DNA of 64,000 nt, taken from NCBI GenBank assembly GCA_900104855.1, contig FNSS01000001.1, positions 2,728,001 to 2,792,000 of the forward strand, read 5' to 3'. The notes under the pieces were generated by a model. It was given only the letters and a program-made list of their open reading frames with translations, was not told the DNA's origin and searched no databases. Source of the stretch: Rhizobiales bacterium GAS188 (GTDB lineage Bacteria > Pseudomonadota > Alphaproteobacteria > Rhizobiales > Beijerinckiaceae). Below, one piece after another: positions 8,044-17,592 of this stretch. Numbering within the stretch: position 1 is the stretch's first letter; the number at the start of each line of letters is the position of its first letter. The translations under genes and the position numbers were made by a program.

Positions 8044-9295
8044 CTGTGTGTCCGGCTCCGTAGCGGCGCTCGATATATTCCCCGACCATCTGTTTGAAAT
8101 CGGCGACCAGGGTCGGGCCGCGCAAGGTCGCGGCTTTGGCGCCGTCGATAAAGACCGGCGCGGTCGGCTGCTCCCCGGTGCCGGGCAGCGAGATGCCGAT
8201 ATCGGCATGCTTGGACTCGCCAGGCCCGTTGACGATGCAGCCCATCACCGCGACGTTCAGCGCTTCGACTCCGGGATAGCGCGTCTTCCATTCGGGCATC
8301 GATGCCGAGATCCAATCCTGGATATCCTTGGCGAGCTCCTGGAACACGGTCGAGGTGGTGCGTCCGCAGCCGGGGCAGGCCGCGACCAGCGGCACGAAGG
8401 TGCGAAAGCCCATCGTCTGCAGCAGTTCCTGCGCCACCTTGACTTCGACGGTGCGGTCGCCACCCGGCTCGGGCGTCAGCGAGACGCGGATCGTGTCGCC
8501 GATCCCCTCCTGCAGCAGCACCCCCATGGCGGCCGAGGAGGCGACGATCCCCTTCGAGCCCATGCCGGCCTCGGTGAGGCCAAGATGCAGCGCATAATCG
8601 GAGCGCGAGGCCAGCATGCGATAGACCGCGATCAGGTCCTGCACGGCCGAGACCTTGGCCGAGAGGATGATGCGGTTGCGCGGCAGCCCGATTTCCTCGG
8701 CCCGCGCCGCGGAGAGGAGGCAGGACTGGACCATGGCCTCATGGGTGATGGCGCGCGCCTCCCTGGGGGAGGCGGAGCGCGCATTCTCGTCCATCAGATG
8801 CGTCAGCAGCTCCTGATCGAGCGAGCCCCAATTGGCGCCGATGCGCACCGTCTTGCCGTGCTTCACCGCCATCTCGACGATGGCGCCGAATTGCCGGTCG
8901 CGTTTCTCGCGAAAGCCGACATTGCCGGGATTGATGCGGTATTTGTCGAGCGCCTCGGCGCAGGCCGGATGTTCGGCCAGGAGTTTATGGCCGATATAGT
9001 GGAAATCGCCGATGATCGGCACCGCGGCGCCCATCCGCGCCAGGCGGTCGCGGATATGCGGCACGGCGGCGGCCGCCTCGTCGCGATCGACGGTGATGCG
9101 CACGAGCTCGGAACCGGCGCGGGCCAGCGCCGCCACCTGACGCGTCGTCGCCTCGATATCGGCCGTGTCGGTGTTGGTCATCGACTGCACGACGATCGGG
9201 GCGCCGCCGCCGACGCGCACGCCCGAGACATCGACCGCGACCGTGCGATGCCGCGGCGCGATGCCGTGTTCCTGCGTGCGAAGGGCTTGGTTCAT
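8018..9295 (-). CDS. ispG: 4-hydroxy-3-methylbut-2-en-1-yl diphosphate synthase (GcpE)
   Basis: IspG makes HMBPP from MEcPP in the non-mevalonate isoprenoid pathway, using a [4Fe-4S] cluster. The 425-residue protein begins [11 protein letters not shown] and shows the family blocks [42 protein letters not shown] and [17 protein letters not shown]. The last two supply the cluster cysteines. The ATG at 9295 is preferred over an in-frame start at 9379 because it has a GAAAGG-like ribosome site and the usual family N-terminus. kdsD starts inside its 3' end, so the two share an operon. Confidence 0.97.
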   Translation of the reverse strand: MNQALRTQEHGIAPRHRTVAVDVSGVRVGGGAPIVVQSMTNTDTADIEATTRQVAALARAGSELVRITVDRDEAAAAVPHIRDRLARMGAAVPIIGDFHYIGHKLLAEHPACAEALDKYRINPGNVGFREKRDRQFGAIVEMAVKHGKTVRIGANWGSLDQELLTHLMDENARSASPREARAITHEAMVQSCLLSAARAEEIGLPRNRIILSAKVSAVQDLIAVYRMLASRSDYALHLGLTEAGMGSKGIVASSAAMGVLLQEGIGDTIRVSLTPEPGGDRTVEVKVAQELLQTMGFRTFVPLVAACPGCGRTTSTVFQELAKDIQDWISASMPEWKTRYPGVEALNVAVMGCIVNGPGESKHADIGISLPGTGEQPTAPVFIDGAKAATLRGPTLVADFKQMVGEYIERRYGAGHTDATSRQIS

Positions 9296-9404
9296 GGCTT
9301 TTCGCCTTTCGCGGCAGCTTTTCGACCATGGCGAGGGGCGGGTCAAGCCGGACGCGGCCGTGACGATGCCGGTGCCCACGGCGCCGCTATGAGTGAGAGC
9401 GATC

Positions 9405-9890
9405 CTAGGCCAGGGTTTTCTGCATACGGAAGTTCGTTAGCATCTGCCCGCGCTTCTCCACGCGCTGGGAGGCCAGGACCGAGAATCCTCGCTTCTCAAA
9501 GAACGGCCGCGCCGTGATGCTTGCCTCCGTAAACAGCCGAGAGATTCCCTGCATGTTCGCGGCTGCCTCGACGGTCTCAAGAAGCAAGGTGGCCACTCCG
9601 ATGCCCTGGTGGGCTGGATGGACGAACATCATGTCGAGATGACCGTTAGCCTCCAAGTCGGTGAAGCCCACGGATGCTTGACCGAGGACGGCGACCCAGG
9701 TCGGTCTGCTGAGGCGCCGCTTGGCCCATGCGTCGCGGTTAACCTGAGCCCAGGCGTCAACCTGTGCCTGATCGTAGTCCTTGGACGCAACCTCCCGGAT
9801 CGCTCCCAGAAATATTGCAATGACGACATCCAGGTCCGTGGACTGATAGGCCCTGACGGAGAGCTTGGCGTTCGACGGCATGGCAAACAT
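9405..9890 (-). CDS. GNAT-family N-acetyltransferase
   Basis: This 161-residue GNAT-fold protein shows the acetyl-CoA loop in the segment [20 protein letters not shown] (motif A, with HQGIG replacing the usual R/QxxGxG/A) and ends in the [10 protein letters not shown] motif B. It resembles the YafP/ElaA-like acetyltransferases. The frame extends to 9995, but the family start lies at the ATG at 9890 (or 9881), which also avoids overlap with the aminotransferase end at 9932. It lies 41 bp downstream of that gene on the same strand. The substrate is unknown. Confidence 0.85.
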   Translation of the reverse strand: MFAMPSNAKLSVRAYQSTDLDVVIAIFLGAIREVASKDYDQAQVDAWAQVNRDAWAKRRLSRPTWVAVLGQASVGFTDLEANGHLDMMFVHPAHQGIGVATLLLETVEAAANMQGISRLFTEASITARPFFEKRGFSVLASQRVEKRGQMLTNFRMQKTLA

Positions 9891-9931
9891 ATAACCGGTG
9901 TGAGGCGCGCACATTGGCGAGCTCTGCCGGT

Positions 9932-11074
9932 TCACAACCCTCGGCCGAGCCGCTCCAGCGCCGCATCGAGGGTGGCGTCGGTCTTGGCGAAGCAAAAGCG
10001 CACCACGGTCTTCACGGGCGCGTCCTCATAGAAGGCCGAGACCGGGATGGCGGCGACGCCGCGCTCCTTCACCAGGCGCTGGCAGAAGGCGGAGTCATCG
10101 CTCTCGCCCAAGGGGCCGATGTCCATGTTGAGGAAATAGGTGCCCTCGCAGGGCAGCACCTTCAGCCCGAGGCGCGACAGGCCTTGCGAGAAGCGGTCGC
10201 GGCTCGCCGCGAAGGCGCCCCGCATGCCGGCGAAATAGCCATCCTCCTTGCCGAGCCCGTAAGCGACTGCGCTCTGCAGGTTGGGCGGGGTGGTGAAGGT
10301 GATGAATTGATGCGCCTTGGCCAAGACCCGCATGAGCTGCGGCGCCGCGCAGACGAATCCGACCTTCCACCCGGTGAGCGAGAAGATCTTGCCGGCCGAG
10401 CCGATCTTCACCGTGCGCTCGCGCATGCCTGGGCGGGCGATCAGCGGCAGATGCCGGTGATTGTCGAAGACGACATGCTCCCAGACCTCGTCGCACAGCG
10501 CCACGGCGTCGAATTCGGTGCAGAAACGCGCCAGAAGGTCGAGATCCTCGGCCGAATAGACGATTCCGGCCGGATTCAGCGGGTTGTTGAACAGCACCAC
10601 CTTGGTCTTGGGCGAGAAGACCTGGCGCAGCATGGCTTCGTCGAAGCGCCAATGGGGCGGAGCAAGCCGCACCAGCTTCGGCACGCCGCCAGCCCGCCGC
10701 ACGAGCGGCAGGTAGGCATCGTACATCGGCTGGAACAGCACCACCTCGTCGCCCGGCACGATCAGGGCAAGGAGGGCTCCGGCGATCGCTTCGGTCGCGC
10801 CGGAGGTGATCATGATCTCGGCATCCGGATCGAAGGCGATGCCGTGATGATGCGAATAATGGGTCGCGACCGCCTGGCGAAGCTCGGGAAGGCCCATCAT
10901 CGGCGGATATTGGTTCCAGCCCGAGATCACCGCCTCGGCGGCCTTGCGGCGCACATCCTCCGGACCCGGATCGTCCGGAAAGCCCTGGCCGAGATTGACG
11001 GCTTGATGCTCGCGCGCCAGGCGCGACATCACCTCGAAGATCGTGGTCGGCAGATTGGCGAAGGTCGGGTTCAT
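9932..11074 (-). CDS. PLP-dependent aminotransferase, class I/II
   Basis: This 380-residue fold-type I aminotransferase has family blocks NLGQGFPDDPGPEDV, NQYPPMMGLPELR, ITSGATEAIAGAL, NNPLNPAG, and GSAGKIFSLTGWKVGF with the PLP lysine. The sequence pattern is closest to the YbdL/kynurenine-oxoglutarate transaminase group, which acts on methionine, kynurenine or other aromatic and sulfur amino acids. It ends in VVRFCFAKTDATLDAALERL. I prefer the ATG at 11074. An in-frame TTG at 11086 would add four residues. The GNAT gene follows by 41 bp. Confidence 0.9.
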   Translation of the reverse strand: MNPTFANLPTTIFEVMSRLAREHQAVNLGQGFPDDPGPEDVRRKAAEAVISGWNQYPPMMGLPELRQAVATHYSHHHGIAFDPDAEIMITSGATEAIAGALLALIVPGDEVVLFQPMYDAYLPLVRRAGGVPKLVRLAPPHWRFDEAMLRQVFSPKTKVVLFNNPLNPAGIVYSAEDLDLLARFCTEFDAVALCDEVWEHVVFDNHRHLPLIARPGMRERTVKIGSAGKIFSLTGWKVGFVCAAPQLMRVLAKAHQFITFTTPPNLQSAVAYGLGKEDGYFAGMRGAFAASRDRFSQGLSRLGLKVLPCEGTYFLNMDIGPLGESDDSAFCQRLVKERGVAAIPVSAFYEDAPVKTVVRFCFAKTDATLDAALERLGRGL

Positions 11075-11285
11075 GCGAAAAGCCAATGGTGAGGCGATGC
11101 AGCGGCATTATCGGCCGGAGACGGGGCGTCGAGCCGCCATCCGTATATAGCCGAATGATTAGCGAGGAACATTCCGGCCCTCGGGGCCTGAAGCGGCAGG
11201 CCGAATCCCTGTCTTGATCCGGTTCGCCTCATGGGCAACCACGCAAAAAGGCGGGTATCGCTTGGTCGCTGGAGCCGCTTGGTCG

Positions 11286-11771
11286 TCAGAGGCCGCGCTC
11301 GAAGCGCACCGTCCCGCCAAGTCCTTTGACGATCAGGATATTCGCCCCTTCCATGTCCCATTCCTTGGCGCCGCGGACGGCGTTGAGGAAGCTGCGCTCC
11401 GCATCGACGACAGGCTTGTCGCAAGTCTGCCTGGCGATGGCGAGCGGCCCAACCGCGATCTTCTGCTGCTTCAGCGGATAGGCGGTCACCGAGAACATGT
11501 TGCAGCCGTCGAAGCCGCGCATGCGCATCTGCTTGTCGATATAGATCGACGGCCGGTCGGGCCCGTTCCACAGCTGCTTGCCGTCCAGGCTATTGGCCAC
11601 CCAATTCACATTGACCGGGAATAGCTTCTCCTTGCCGATCTGGACGGCCGGCGGCCCATCCCCCTCGTCGGGAGATGTTCTTCCGCCTGTCCTCGACCAG
11701 GCCGATGACGCACACGCCACCGCACCGATCACGACAGCACTCGCCAGCACCCGCGCGCATCGTTTCCACAT
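11286..11771 (-). CDS. META-domain (HslJ-like) putative lipoprotein
   Basis: This 161-residue protein starts with a signal-like segment MWKRCARVLASAVVIGAVAC, in which VAC could serve as a lipobox, so it may be a lipoprotein. The rest resembles the META/HslJ domain: WVANSLDGKQLW, then GFDGCNMFSV (GxxGCN core), then GPLAIARQTC and LIVKGLGGTVRFERG. META proteins sit in the periplasm or outer membrane and are linked to heat or antibiotic stress in E. coli. The ATG at 11771 has GAAGGAACC before it. An upstream in-frame start at 11840 has no comparable ribosome site. About 210 bp separate it from the aminotransferase start. Confidence 0.8.
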   Translation of the reverse strand: MWKRCARVLASAVVIGAVACASSAWSRTGGRTSPDEGDGPPAVQIGKEKLFPVNVNWVANSLDGKQLWNGPDRPSIYIDKQMRMRGFDGCNMFSVTAYPLKQQKIAVGPLAIARQTCDKPVVDAERSFLNAVRGAKEWDMEGANILIVKGLGGTVRFERGL

Positions 11772-11864
11772 GGTTCCTTCTCCGTGTTCGACGTGGTCAC
11801 GCGATGGCGCCGACATGGCGCACAGGGGGCATTTCGTCAATATTTCGAGATGTCGCGACGGCTC

Positions 11865-13076
11865 TTACTGCACCCGTTCGACCGCAAGCGCAACGCCTTG
11901 ACCGACGCCGACACACAGGGTGGCGAGGCCGAGCTTGCCGCCCATCGCCCCGAGCTGGCGAGTCAGCGTCAGGGCGAGCCTCGCACCCGAGGCCCCGAGC
12001 GGATGGCCGAGCGCGATGGCGCCGCCATTCACATTGACGTGCTCCGCATCGTCGGGGAGGTGCAGCTGGCGCACCACCGCCAGCGCCTGGCTGGCGAAGG
12101 CCTCGTTGAGCTCGATCGCGTCGATCTCGGAAATCTTGAAGCCGAGCCGATGGGCAAGCTTATGGGTCGCCGGTACCGGACCGATGCCCATGATGCGCGG
12201 CTCGACGCCCGCCGAGGCCATGCCGAGCACGCGCGCCTTCGGCGTCAGGCCATGGGCCTGCACGGCCTCGGCGCTGGCGAGGATGATGGCGCAAGCCCCG
12301 TCATTGACGCCGGAGGCATTGCCCGCCGTCACGGCGCCGTCCTTGCGCACGATCGGCTTGAGCTTGGTGAGCTGCTCGAGCGTGGTGTCGGCGCGCGGAT
12401 GCTCGTCCTTGGCCACGCTCACCGGGCCGGCGCGACCGCCCGGCACTTCGACCGGCACGATCTCGCCATCGAAGAAGCCGGCGGCTTGCGCCTTGGCGAC
12501 ACGTTGCTGGCTGCGCAGCGCGAAACCGTCCTGATCGGCCCGCGACACCTGGAACAGTTCGGCGACGTTCTCACCGGTTTCGGGCATGGAATCGATACCG
12601 TAACCGGCTTGCATCTTCGGGTTGACGAAGCGCCAGCCGATGGTGGTGTCGAACATCTCGGCCGAGCGCTGGAAGGCCTGCTCCGCCTTGCCCATGACGA
12701 AGGGCGCGCGCGACATCGATTCCACCCCGCCGGCGATCATGAAATCGGCTTCGCCGGCCCGGATGCTGCGCGCCGCGAGGCCGACGGCGTCGAGGCCCGA
12801 GGCGCAGAGCCGGTTCACGGTCGAGCCCGAGACCGAATAGGGGAGCCCCGCGAGCAGCAGCGCCATGCGGGCCACATTGCGGTTGTCTTCGCCCGCCTGG
12901 TTGGCGCAGCCATAAATGACCTCGTCGAGCTTGCCCCAATCGGCCTTGGGCAGGCGCGCCATCAATGCCTTGATCGGCGCGGCCGCGAGATCGTCGGTCC
13001 GCATTTTGGCGAGCGCTCCGCCGAAGCGGCCGATGGGCGTGCGCACGCCCTCGCAGATGAACACCTCGCGGGTCAT
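11865..13076 (-). CDS. pcaF: 3-oxoadipyl-CoA/acetyl-CoA thiolase
   Basis: This 403-residue thiolase II has the active-site Cys in NRLCASGLDAV, the general-base His in GGAIALGHPLGASGARL, and the second Cys in LATLCVGVGQG. The block VFICEGVRTPIGRFGGAL and the length match PcaF/PaaJ, which cleave 3-oxoadipyl-CoA to succinyl-CoA and acetyl-CoA at the end of the beta-ketoadipate and phenylacetate routes. No other pca or paa genes are next to it, so a general acetyl-CoA acetyltransferase role cannot be excluded. It is a single-gene unit, with more than 90 bp free on each side. Confidence 0.9.
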   Translation of the reverse strand: MTREVFICEGVRTPIGRFGGALAKMRTDDLAAAPIKALMARLPKADWGKLDEVIYGCANQAGEDNRNVARMALLLAGLPYSVSGSTVNRLCASGLDAVGLAARSIRAGEADFMIAGGVESMSRAPFVMGKAEQAFQRSAEMFDTTIGWRFVNPKMQAGYGIDSMPETGENVAELFQVSRADQDGFALRSQQRVAKAQAAGFFDGEIVPVEVPGGRAGPVSVAKDEHPRADTTLEQLTKLKPIVRKDGAVTAGNASGVNDGACAIILASAEAVQAHGLTPKARVLGMASAGVEPRIMGIGPVPATHKLAHRLGFKISEIDAIELNEAFASQALAVVRQLHLPDDAEHVNVNGGAIALGHPLGASGARLALTLTRQLGAMGGKLGLATLCVGVGQGVALAVERVQ

Positions 13077-13181
13077 GACGCCTCTCCTGAGCTGCTACGC
13101 CGACACTGCTGTTAGGTGACAGAGGGCGCCAAAAGGGTCAAGCCGAGCGGGGCAAGCCAGCCTTCTGGAACGATGTTTGCC

Positions 13182-14030
13182 TCAGGCGAACAGGCCCATC
13201 GCCTGCAGGAAGAGCGGCGTGCCGGCGCGTCCCAGCTCCTCGACCACGTCGAAATGATGCCGCCCCGGAATGCTCACCGGCGCATGGCAGATTTCGGGCC
13301 AGGCGGCCGCGAGCTCGGCACTCTGGCGATGGAATTCGGGCGATTCCAGCCCGCCGACCGTAAGGAGGAGAGGCGCTGCCACATGCGGGCAGGCTTTGGG
13401 CAGGCTCCAGGCGCGCGCCCGCGCGACGTCGAGCCCGATGGCACTGTTCATGCTGGTGTTGACGAGCGGCTCGAGCTCGAAGACGCCCGAGATCGACAGC
13501 CCGCCGCAAAAGGGCGTCGACGGAAGTGCGTAATCCGCCCAATCCGTGGCGAACAGCGCCGCCGTCAAATAGCCGCCCGCCGAATGGCCGGAGACGGCGA
13601 GCTTGGCGCGTTCGGCCGGCGACAGAACGTCGCGCCACAATTTGGCGACGGCGCGCCTGCAGCTTTGCGCGATGTCGGCGACGCTCACTTCCGGACAGAG
13701 CGGATAGCTCGGCAGCGCGACCGAGATGCCTTCCTTCACCAGCGCCTGCGCCAGGAAGGAAAAATCATCCTTGGAGAAGCCGCGCCAATAGCCGCCATGG
13801 ATGAAGACGAGGGCGCCGCGCGGATCGGCGGCATGGAACACGTCCATCACCTCGCGCGCATGGTCGCCATAGCGGATATCGGCCTCATGCGGCAGCTCGG
13901 CGCGCAGGCGCGCCGAATCGAGAGGCCAGCGCGCATAGATGTCGGTGGCGTTCGGCACCGCACCGCGCGGGTTGTACTGCGCTTCGCACCAGGCCGGGTC
14001 GGAATAGAGGGATGAGACCTGAAACGTCAT
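13182..14030 (-). CDS. Alpha/beta hydrolase, arylformamidase-like (HGGYW motif)
   Basis: This 282-residue protein has the HGGYW oxyanion motif in FIHGGYWRGF and the nucleophile elbow GHSAGG. The probable acid lies in LTVGGLESPEF and the His in GRHHFDVVEEL. HGGYW with GHSAGG is typical of the alpha/beta-fold kynurenine formamidases and related esterases. It begins 6 bp after the stop of the YfgM-like gene on the same strand. An aminotransferase of the kynurenine type lies 2-4 kb away, but no other tryptophan-catabolic gene is visible, so the formamidase role is plausible rather than shown. Confidence 0.85.
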   Translation of the reverse strand: MTFQVSSLYSDPAWCEAQYNPRGAVPNATDIYARWPLDSARLRAELPHEADIRYGDHAREVMDVFHAADPRGALVFIHGGYWRGFSKDDFSFLAQALVKEGISVALPSYPLCPEVSVADIAQSCRRAVAKLWRDVLSPAERAKLAVSGHSAGGYLTAALFATDWADYALPSTPFCGGLSISGVFELEPLVNTSMNSAIGLDVARARAWSLPKACPHVAAPLLLTVGGLESPEFHRQSAELAAAWPEICHAPVSIPGRHHFDVVEELGRAGTPLFLQAMGLFA

Positions 14031-14036
14031 GTCGGA

Positions 14037-14699
14037 TCAGGATTTCGCCGGCAGCGGCCCCGCCTTGACGATGCCGAGATAGATGTCGACGCGCTGCCGC
14101 AACGCGGCAGGCGTCTCGGGATCGGTGATGATCTCGTCGAAATAGCGCCCGGCAGCCTCGTAATCCTGGGCCTTCAGCTGGGCGAGGCCGAGCAATTCAC
14201 GGGCAAGATTGCGCCAGGGGCTCGCCGCACCGGTGAGCGGATCGAGCCTTTTGGCGAGATCGGCGGCCGGCTGGGTGTCGGCGAGCAGCATCGCGGCACG
14301 CAATTGCGCCAGGCCCTGCAGCGCCGCTCCGAGGCCGGCATCCGCCGCCAGCACGTCATAGAGGGTCACGCCCGCGGCCGGATCGCGCTTGCCGGTCTCG
14401 GCCGCCTCGCGAAAGCGTGCGAGCACCGCATAGCCCGAGGGGCCCTTCTTCATGATGTTGGCGAGCAGCGATTCGGCTTCGGCCGGACGACCGGATTCCG
14501 AGGCTTCGATCGCCGTCTGGAACTTGGCGGAGGCGCGTTCCTCCATCTTCAGCCGGAAATGGCCGTAGAGCTGCCAGCCCGCAGCGGCCGCGACCACGAG
14601 CAGGGCGGCCGCGACGACCAGGTTGCCATATTGCTTCCAGATCTGCTCGAACCGGTCGCGCCGGACATCCTCGTCGACTTCGCGGAAAATATCGCTCAT
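14037..14699 (-). CDS. YfgM-like tetratricopeptide membrane protein
   Basis: This 220-residue protein starts MSDIFREVDEDVRRDRFEQ, has one membrane helix (about 26-46, VVAAALLVVAAAAGWQLYG), and then a helical TPR-like region with FQTAIEASESGRPAEAESLL and AARYFDE-like helices. It fits the TPR_21 family of single-pass inner-membrane proteins with a periplasmic TPR domain. E. coli YfgM in this family associates with the SecYEG translocon and periplasmic chaperones. The ATG at 14699 gives the family N-terminus. The in-frame start at 14783 adds an atypical stretch. The arylformamidase-like gene follows after 6 bp. Confidence 0.85.
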   Translation of the reverse strand: MSDIFREVDEDVRRDRFEQIWKQYGNLVVAAALLVVAAAAGWQLYGHFRLKMEERASAKFQTAIEASESGRPAEAESLLANIMKKGPSGYAVLARFREAAETGKRDPAAGVTLYDVLAADAGLGAALQGLAQLRAAMLLADTQPAADLAKRLDPLTGAASPWRNLARELLGLAQLKAQDYEAAGRYFDEIITDPETPAALRQRVDIYLGIVKAGPLPAKS

Positions 14700-14858
14700 G
14701 CGCCGTGTGATCTCGTCGTTCCAGAGGGCTGCCAAGGAGGCTGCCAAGGCGTCGGGACGCCGGGGCGGCCGGGTTTCGGCCATGGCCTAGCGGATTTCGG
14801 GCCTTTGCGCCAAGGGAAAACACTGAGGCGAAATCGCTTGGCGCCCTGCGCCTTGTCA

Positions 14859-15710
14859 TCATCGGCGCGTTGCGGCGAGCGATGAGGCGATGATCAGCAG
14901 CGCACCCGCAATGGTGGTCCAGGCGGGCGTCTCGGCGAAGAAGACATAGCCGAAGATCACGGCGTAGATCATGGAGGTGTAATCGGCGGGAGCCATGCGC
15001 GCCGCCGGCGCCAGCGAATAGGCCTTGGCGATCACGAGATGTCCACCGATGCCGAGGCAGCCGATGGCGGCGAAATTGACCAGATCGGTCATCGTGACTG
15101 GCTGCCAGAACTCGGCTGGCGCGAAGGGCGCGAGCAACCCGAGGATCAGCAATGAGCCGAGATTTTGCACCGCGACGATGGTCATCGGATGGTCGCGCGT
15201 GGCGCGCGAGCGCAGCAGCACGAGCGACAACGAATAGGTGACGGTCGAGACCAGCACCGCAACCGTGCCCTCGAGCGCCGAGGTCGAGGCGCCGCCGAAA
15301 TTCGGCGCGACGATCAGCAGCATGCCGAGGAAGCCGATGATCAGCGCGATGACGATCGGGCGCCCGACCGTCTCGCGCAGCAGGAGCGCGCCGAACACCA
15401 CCGTGAAGCAGGGCGAGAGCAGCGACAGTGCGAGCGTCTCGGCGAGCGGCAGGCGGCCGAGCGCATAATAGAAGGTCAGCGCAGTCGAGACGCCAAGTAC
15501 GGCGCGCCAGCTATTGGCAAGGATGGTGTCGAGACGCGGGCGCGGCGGGCGCGCTACCGCCGCCACACCGAGGATGGCGAGCGAGCCGAAGACGAAACGC
15601 ATGAGCACGATCTGCGGCGTCGAGAAGGCGGCCGCCTGCGCCTTGATCATGGCGTCCATCCCCGACAGGAGACCGACCGCCAGGACCGCAAGCGCGAAGG
15701 CCCGGCTCAT
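14859..15710 (-). CDS. EamA (drug/metabolite) family transporter
   Basis: This 283-residue protein is made almost entirely of hydrophobic helices, about ten, in two five-helix EamA repeats. They run from ALAVLAVGLLSGMDAMIKA to the end and from EGTVAVLVSTVTYSLSLVLL onward. The second-repeat block APADYTSMIYAVIFGYVFFAE is diagnostic of DMT exporters related to RhaT/YdcZ/S-adenosylmethionine carriers. It should export or exchange a small metabolite across the inner membrane. The substrate is not deducible. It stands alone, 159 bp upstream of the YfgM-like start. Confidence 0.9.
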   Translation of the reverse strand: MSRAFALAVLAVGLLSGMDAMIKAQAAAFSTPQIVLMRFVFGSLAILGVAAVARPPRPRLDTILANSWRAVLGVSTALTFYYALGRLPLAETLALSLLSPCFTVVFGALLLRETVGRPIVIALIIGFLGMLLIVAPNFGGASTSALEGTVAVLVSTVTYSLSLVLLRSRATRDHPMTIVAVQNLGSLLILGLLAPFAPAEFWQPVTMTDLVNFAAIGCLGIGGHLVIAKAYSLAPAARMAPADYTSMIYAVIFGYVFFAETPAWTTIAGALLIIASSLAATRR

Positions 15711-16102
15711 ATGTCGCAGCGGGCGCGGCGGGCGCGCGCGGTCCTCGAGGAAAGCGACGCAGTCCTGGAGAAAAGCGAAGAGACGGTCATGGCGGGGAGC
15801 ACGGGATCACGCATGGCGAAAGCGCACTGAGGCGGCGCCCTTGACCTGATGGACGCTTCGCGCCTCGCGCGCAACGTCTGCGGCGTCTTGCAGCGATGCG
15901 TCGGTCGAGGCTCACGAGGCTGTTGAGAAAGTGCTGTGTTCACCCTTTAGACTCTTGCGGGCGATTCAAGCGCTAGTGTAGCGTCCTCGTCACCAGCCAC
16001 GAGATGTCGTGGGTGTTCATAGTTTCACCGAAATCGTCACGCCTGTGACGGTCGCCGCGTATGCGACCGGCGCGAAGAGGATTCCGATTGAAGGAGATAG
16101 GA
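15711..16102. other. 392-bp intergenic region between divergent eamA-type gene and gcrA
   Basis: No credible gene is seen. It must contain the promoters for the EamA gene (minus) and gcrA (plus). The sequence from 15920 to 16080 is less G+C-rich than its surroundings. AAGGAGATAGGA at 16088-16099 is the gcrA ribosome site. I could not identify a specific operator. Confidence 0.6.
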
Positions 16103-16591
16103 ATGTCCTGGGACGGCGAGCGCGTCGAGCTTCTACGGAAATTATGGCAGGATGGGATCAGCGCCAGTCGTATCGCATCGCAACTCGGCGCGGGCATCAC
16201 GCGCAATGCGGTGATCGGCAAGGTGCATCGGCTCGGCCTTTCGGGTCGAGCCAAGCCCTCCGCATCTGCAGGTGTGCCGCGCCCCAAGAGGGTGGCGGCC
16301 GCCCATACGACCCAAAAGACCGTCGCGCTGCGAGGCAATACCGTGATGCTGAGAGAAGTCGTGGTCGCCGAGGACTATGAGCCTGAGGTGAGGCCCGAAG
16401 CCGTGGTGATCCCGATCTCCGCGCGAGTGACGATCACCGAGCTGCGCGACAATATGTGCCGTTGGCCGCTCGGCGATCCGTTGGCGCCGGAATTCCGCTA
16501 TTGCGGCACAAATTGCGATCCGGCCGTGCCCTATTGCGTGCCGCATGGCCGCATGGCCTATCAGCAGGCACCCGACCGCAGGCGGCATTGA
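16103..16591 (+). CDS. gcrA: Cell-cycle regulator GcrA
   Basis: GcrA is an alphaproteobacterial transcription factor that binds sigma70-RNA polymerase and activates methylated promoters in the CtrA/DnaA/CcrM cell-cycle circuit. The 162-residue protein opens MSWDGERVELLRKLWQDG, followed by the helix-turn-helix with SRIASQLG and TRNAVIGKVHRLGLSGR. It ends in the Cys/His-rich sigma-binding part NMCRWPLGDP, FRYCG and YCVPH. The ATG at 16103 has a strong AAGGAGATAGG site and gives the canonical start. An upstream ATG at 16061 does not. It is convergent with phoB, with a REPIN-like element between them. Confidence 0.97.
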   Translation: MSWDGERVELLRKLWQDGISASRIASQLGAGITRNAVIGKVHRLGLSGRAKPSASAGVPRPKRVAAAHTTQKTVALRGNTVMLREVVVAEDYEPEVRPEAVVIPISARVTITELRDNMCRWPLGDPLAPEFRYCGTNCDPAVPYCVPHGRMAYQQAPDRRRH

Positions 16592-16603
16592 ACGGCGGCC
16601 CTC

Positions 16604-16741
16604 CTTCTCCCGCTCTTTCGCGGGAGAAGGTGCCCGAACGTAGTGAGGGCGGATGAGGGACGCCGGTGAAGCGCTCGACCGCCGCCCCTCACCCGCCTCG
16701 ACTACGTCTCGGCACCCTCTCCCGCAAAGGGCGGGAGAGGG
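16604..16741. repeat. Two-armed palindromic repeat, REPIN-like (copy A)
   Basis: The left arm opens with hairpin CTTCTCCCGC...GCGGGAGAAG, then GTGCCCGAACG and GAGGGCGGATGAGGG. The right arm carries the inverse order, CCCTCACCCGCC, then GGCACC, then hairpin CTCTCCCGC...GCGGGAGAGG. It is nearly identical to the copy at 31299-31434, including the spacer. It lies between the convergent gcrA and phoB stops, where it may also end transcription. Confidence 0.9.
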
Positions 16742-16751
16742 AAGAAAGACC

Positions 16752-17552
16752 TCAGCCCCGGCCCTTGGCGATCTCGCCGTGCGGCACCGGCCGGATAAGC
16801 CTCGAGGTGTCGACCGGCTCGGGCACGCCGTGAGACGGTGATGCCGCCAGATGGCCTTTGGCGTTGAAGGTCTCGTCGAAGCCGTAGCCGCCGCCGCGCA
16901 CCGTACGGATCGGGTCGCGCAGGCCGCCCTGATTCAGCACCTTGCGCAACCGCCCCACATGCACGTCGACCGTGCGCTCGTCGATATAGGCATCCTGGCC
17001 CCACACGGCATTCAGCAATTGCTGGCGGCTGTAGATCCGCCCCGGGACGCTCATCAGGAAGGCGAGCAGGTTGAACTCGGTCGGGCCGAGATGGATCTCG
17101 CCGCCGGAGCGGAAGACGCGCCGCCTTTCGCGATCGAGCTCGAGATCGGCCGCCTTGAACAGGTTGATCGACTGATGCGGCAGGGAGCGGCGCAACAAGG
17201 CCTTGACCCGCGCCACGAGCTCGCTCACCGAGAAGGGCTTCACCACATAGTCGTCAGCCCCGACGACCAGGCCGCGCACGCGCTCGGATTCCTCGCCGCG
17301 CGCCGTCAGCATGATGATCGGCAGCTTGGCCGATTGCTCGCGCAGCCGCAGACGCCGGCACAATTCGATACCCGACAGGCCGGGCAGCATCCAATCGAGG
17401 ATCAGGAGATCGGGAACCCGTTCCTTCAGGCGCAGATCGGCCTCGTCGCCACGCGTCACCGCCTCGACCTCGAAGCCCTCGGCTTCGATATTGTAGGTCA
17501 GGAGCACGACGATCGCCTCGTCGTCCTCGACAATCATGACCCGAGGTTTCAT
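16752..17552 (-). CDS. phoB: Phosphate regulon response regulator PhoB
   Basis: This OmpR-class response regulator binds pho boxes when phosphorylated by PhoR. The 266 residues contain the receiver domain, with Asp10/Asp11, phospho-acceptor Asp53 in LILDWMLPG and Lys105 in VVKPFS. The winged-helix DNA-binding domain follows, with HLGPTEFNLLAFLM and DERTVDVHVGRLRKVL, ending at TVRGGGYGFDE. About 36 further residues (from FNAKGHLAA to the end) have no counterpart in normal PhoB and run up to the adjacent repeat. phoU lies 40 bp upstream. Confidence 0.93.
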   Translation of the reverse strand: MKPRVMIVEDDEAIVVLLTYNIEAEGFEVEAVTRGDEADLRLKERVPDLLILDWMLPGLSGIELCRRLRLREQSAKLPIIMLTARGEESERVRGLVVGADDYVVKPFSVSELVARVKALLRRSLPHQSINLFKAADLELDRERRRVFRSGGEIHLGPTEFNLLAFLMSVPGRIYSRQQLLNAVWGQDAYIDERTVDVHVGRLRKVLNQGGLRDPIRTVRGGGYGFDETFNAKGHLAASPSHGVPEPVDTSRLIRPVPHGEIAKGRG

Positions 17553-17592
17553 GAGGTGCTCCCGCGCCGATCGCCGCCTGCGGATGAAGACG

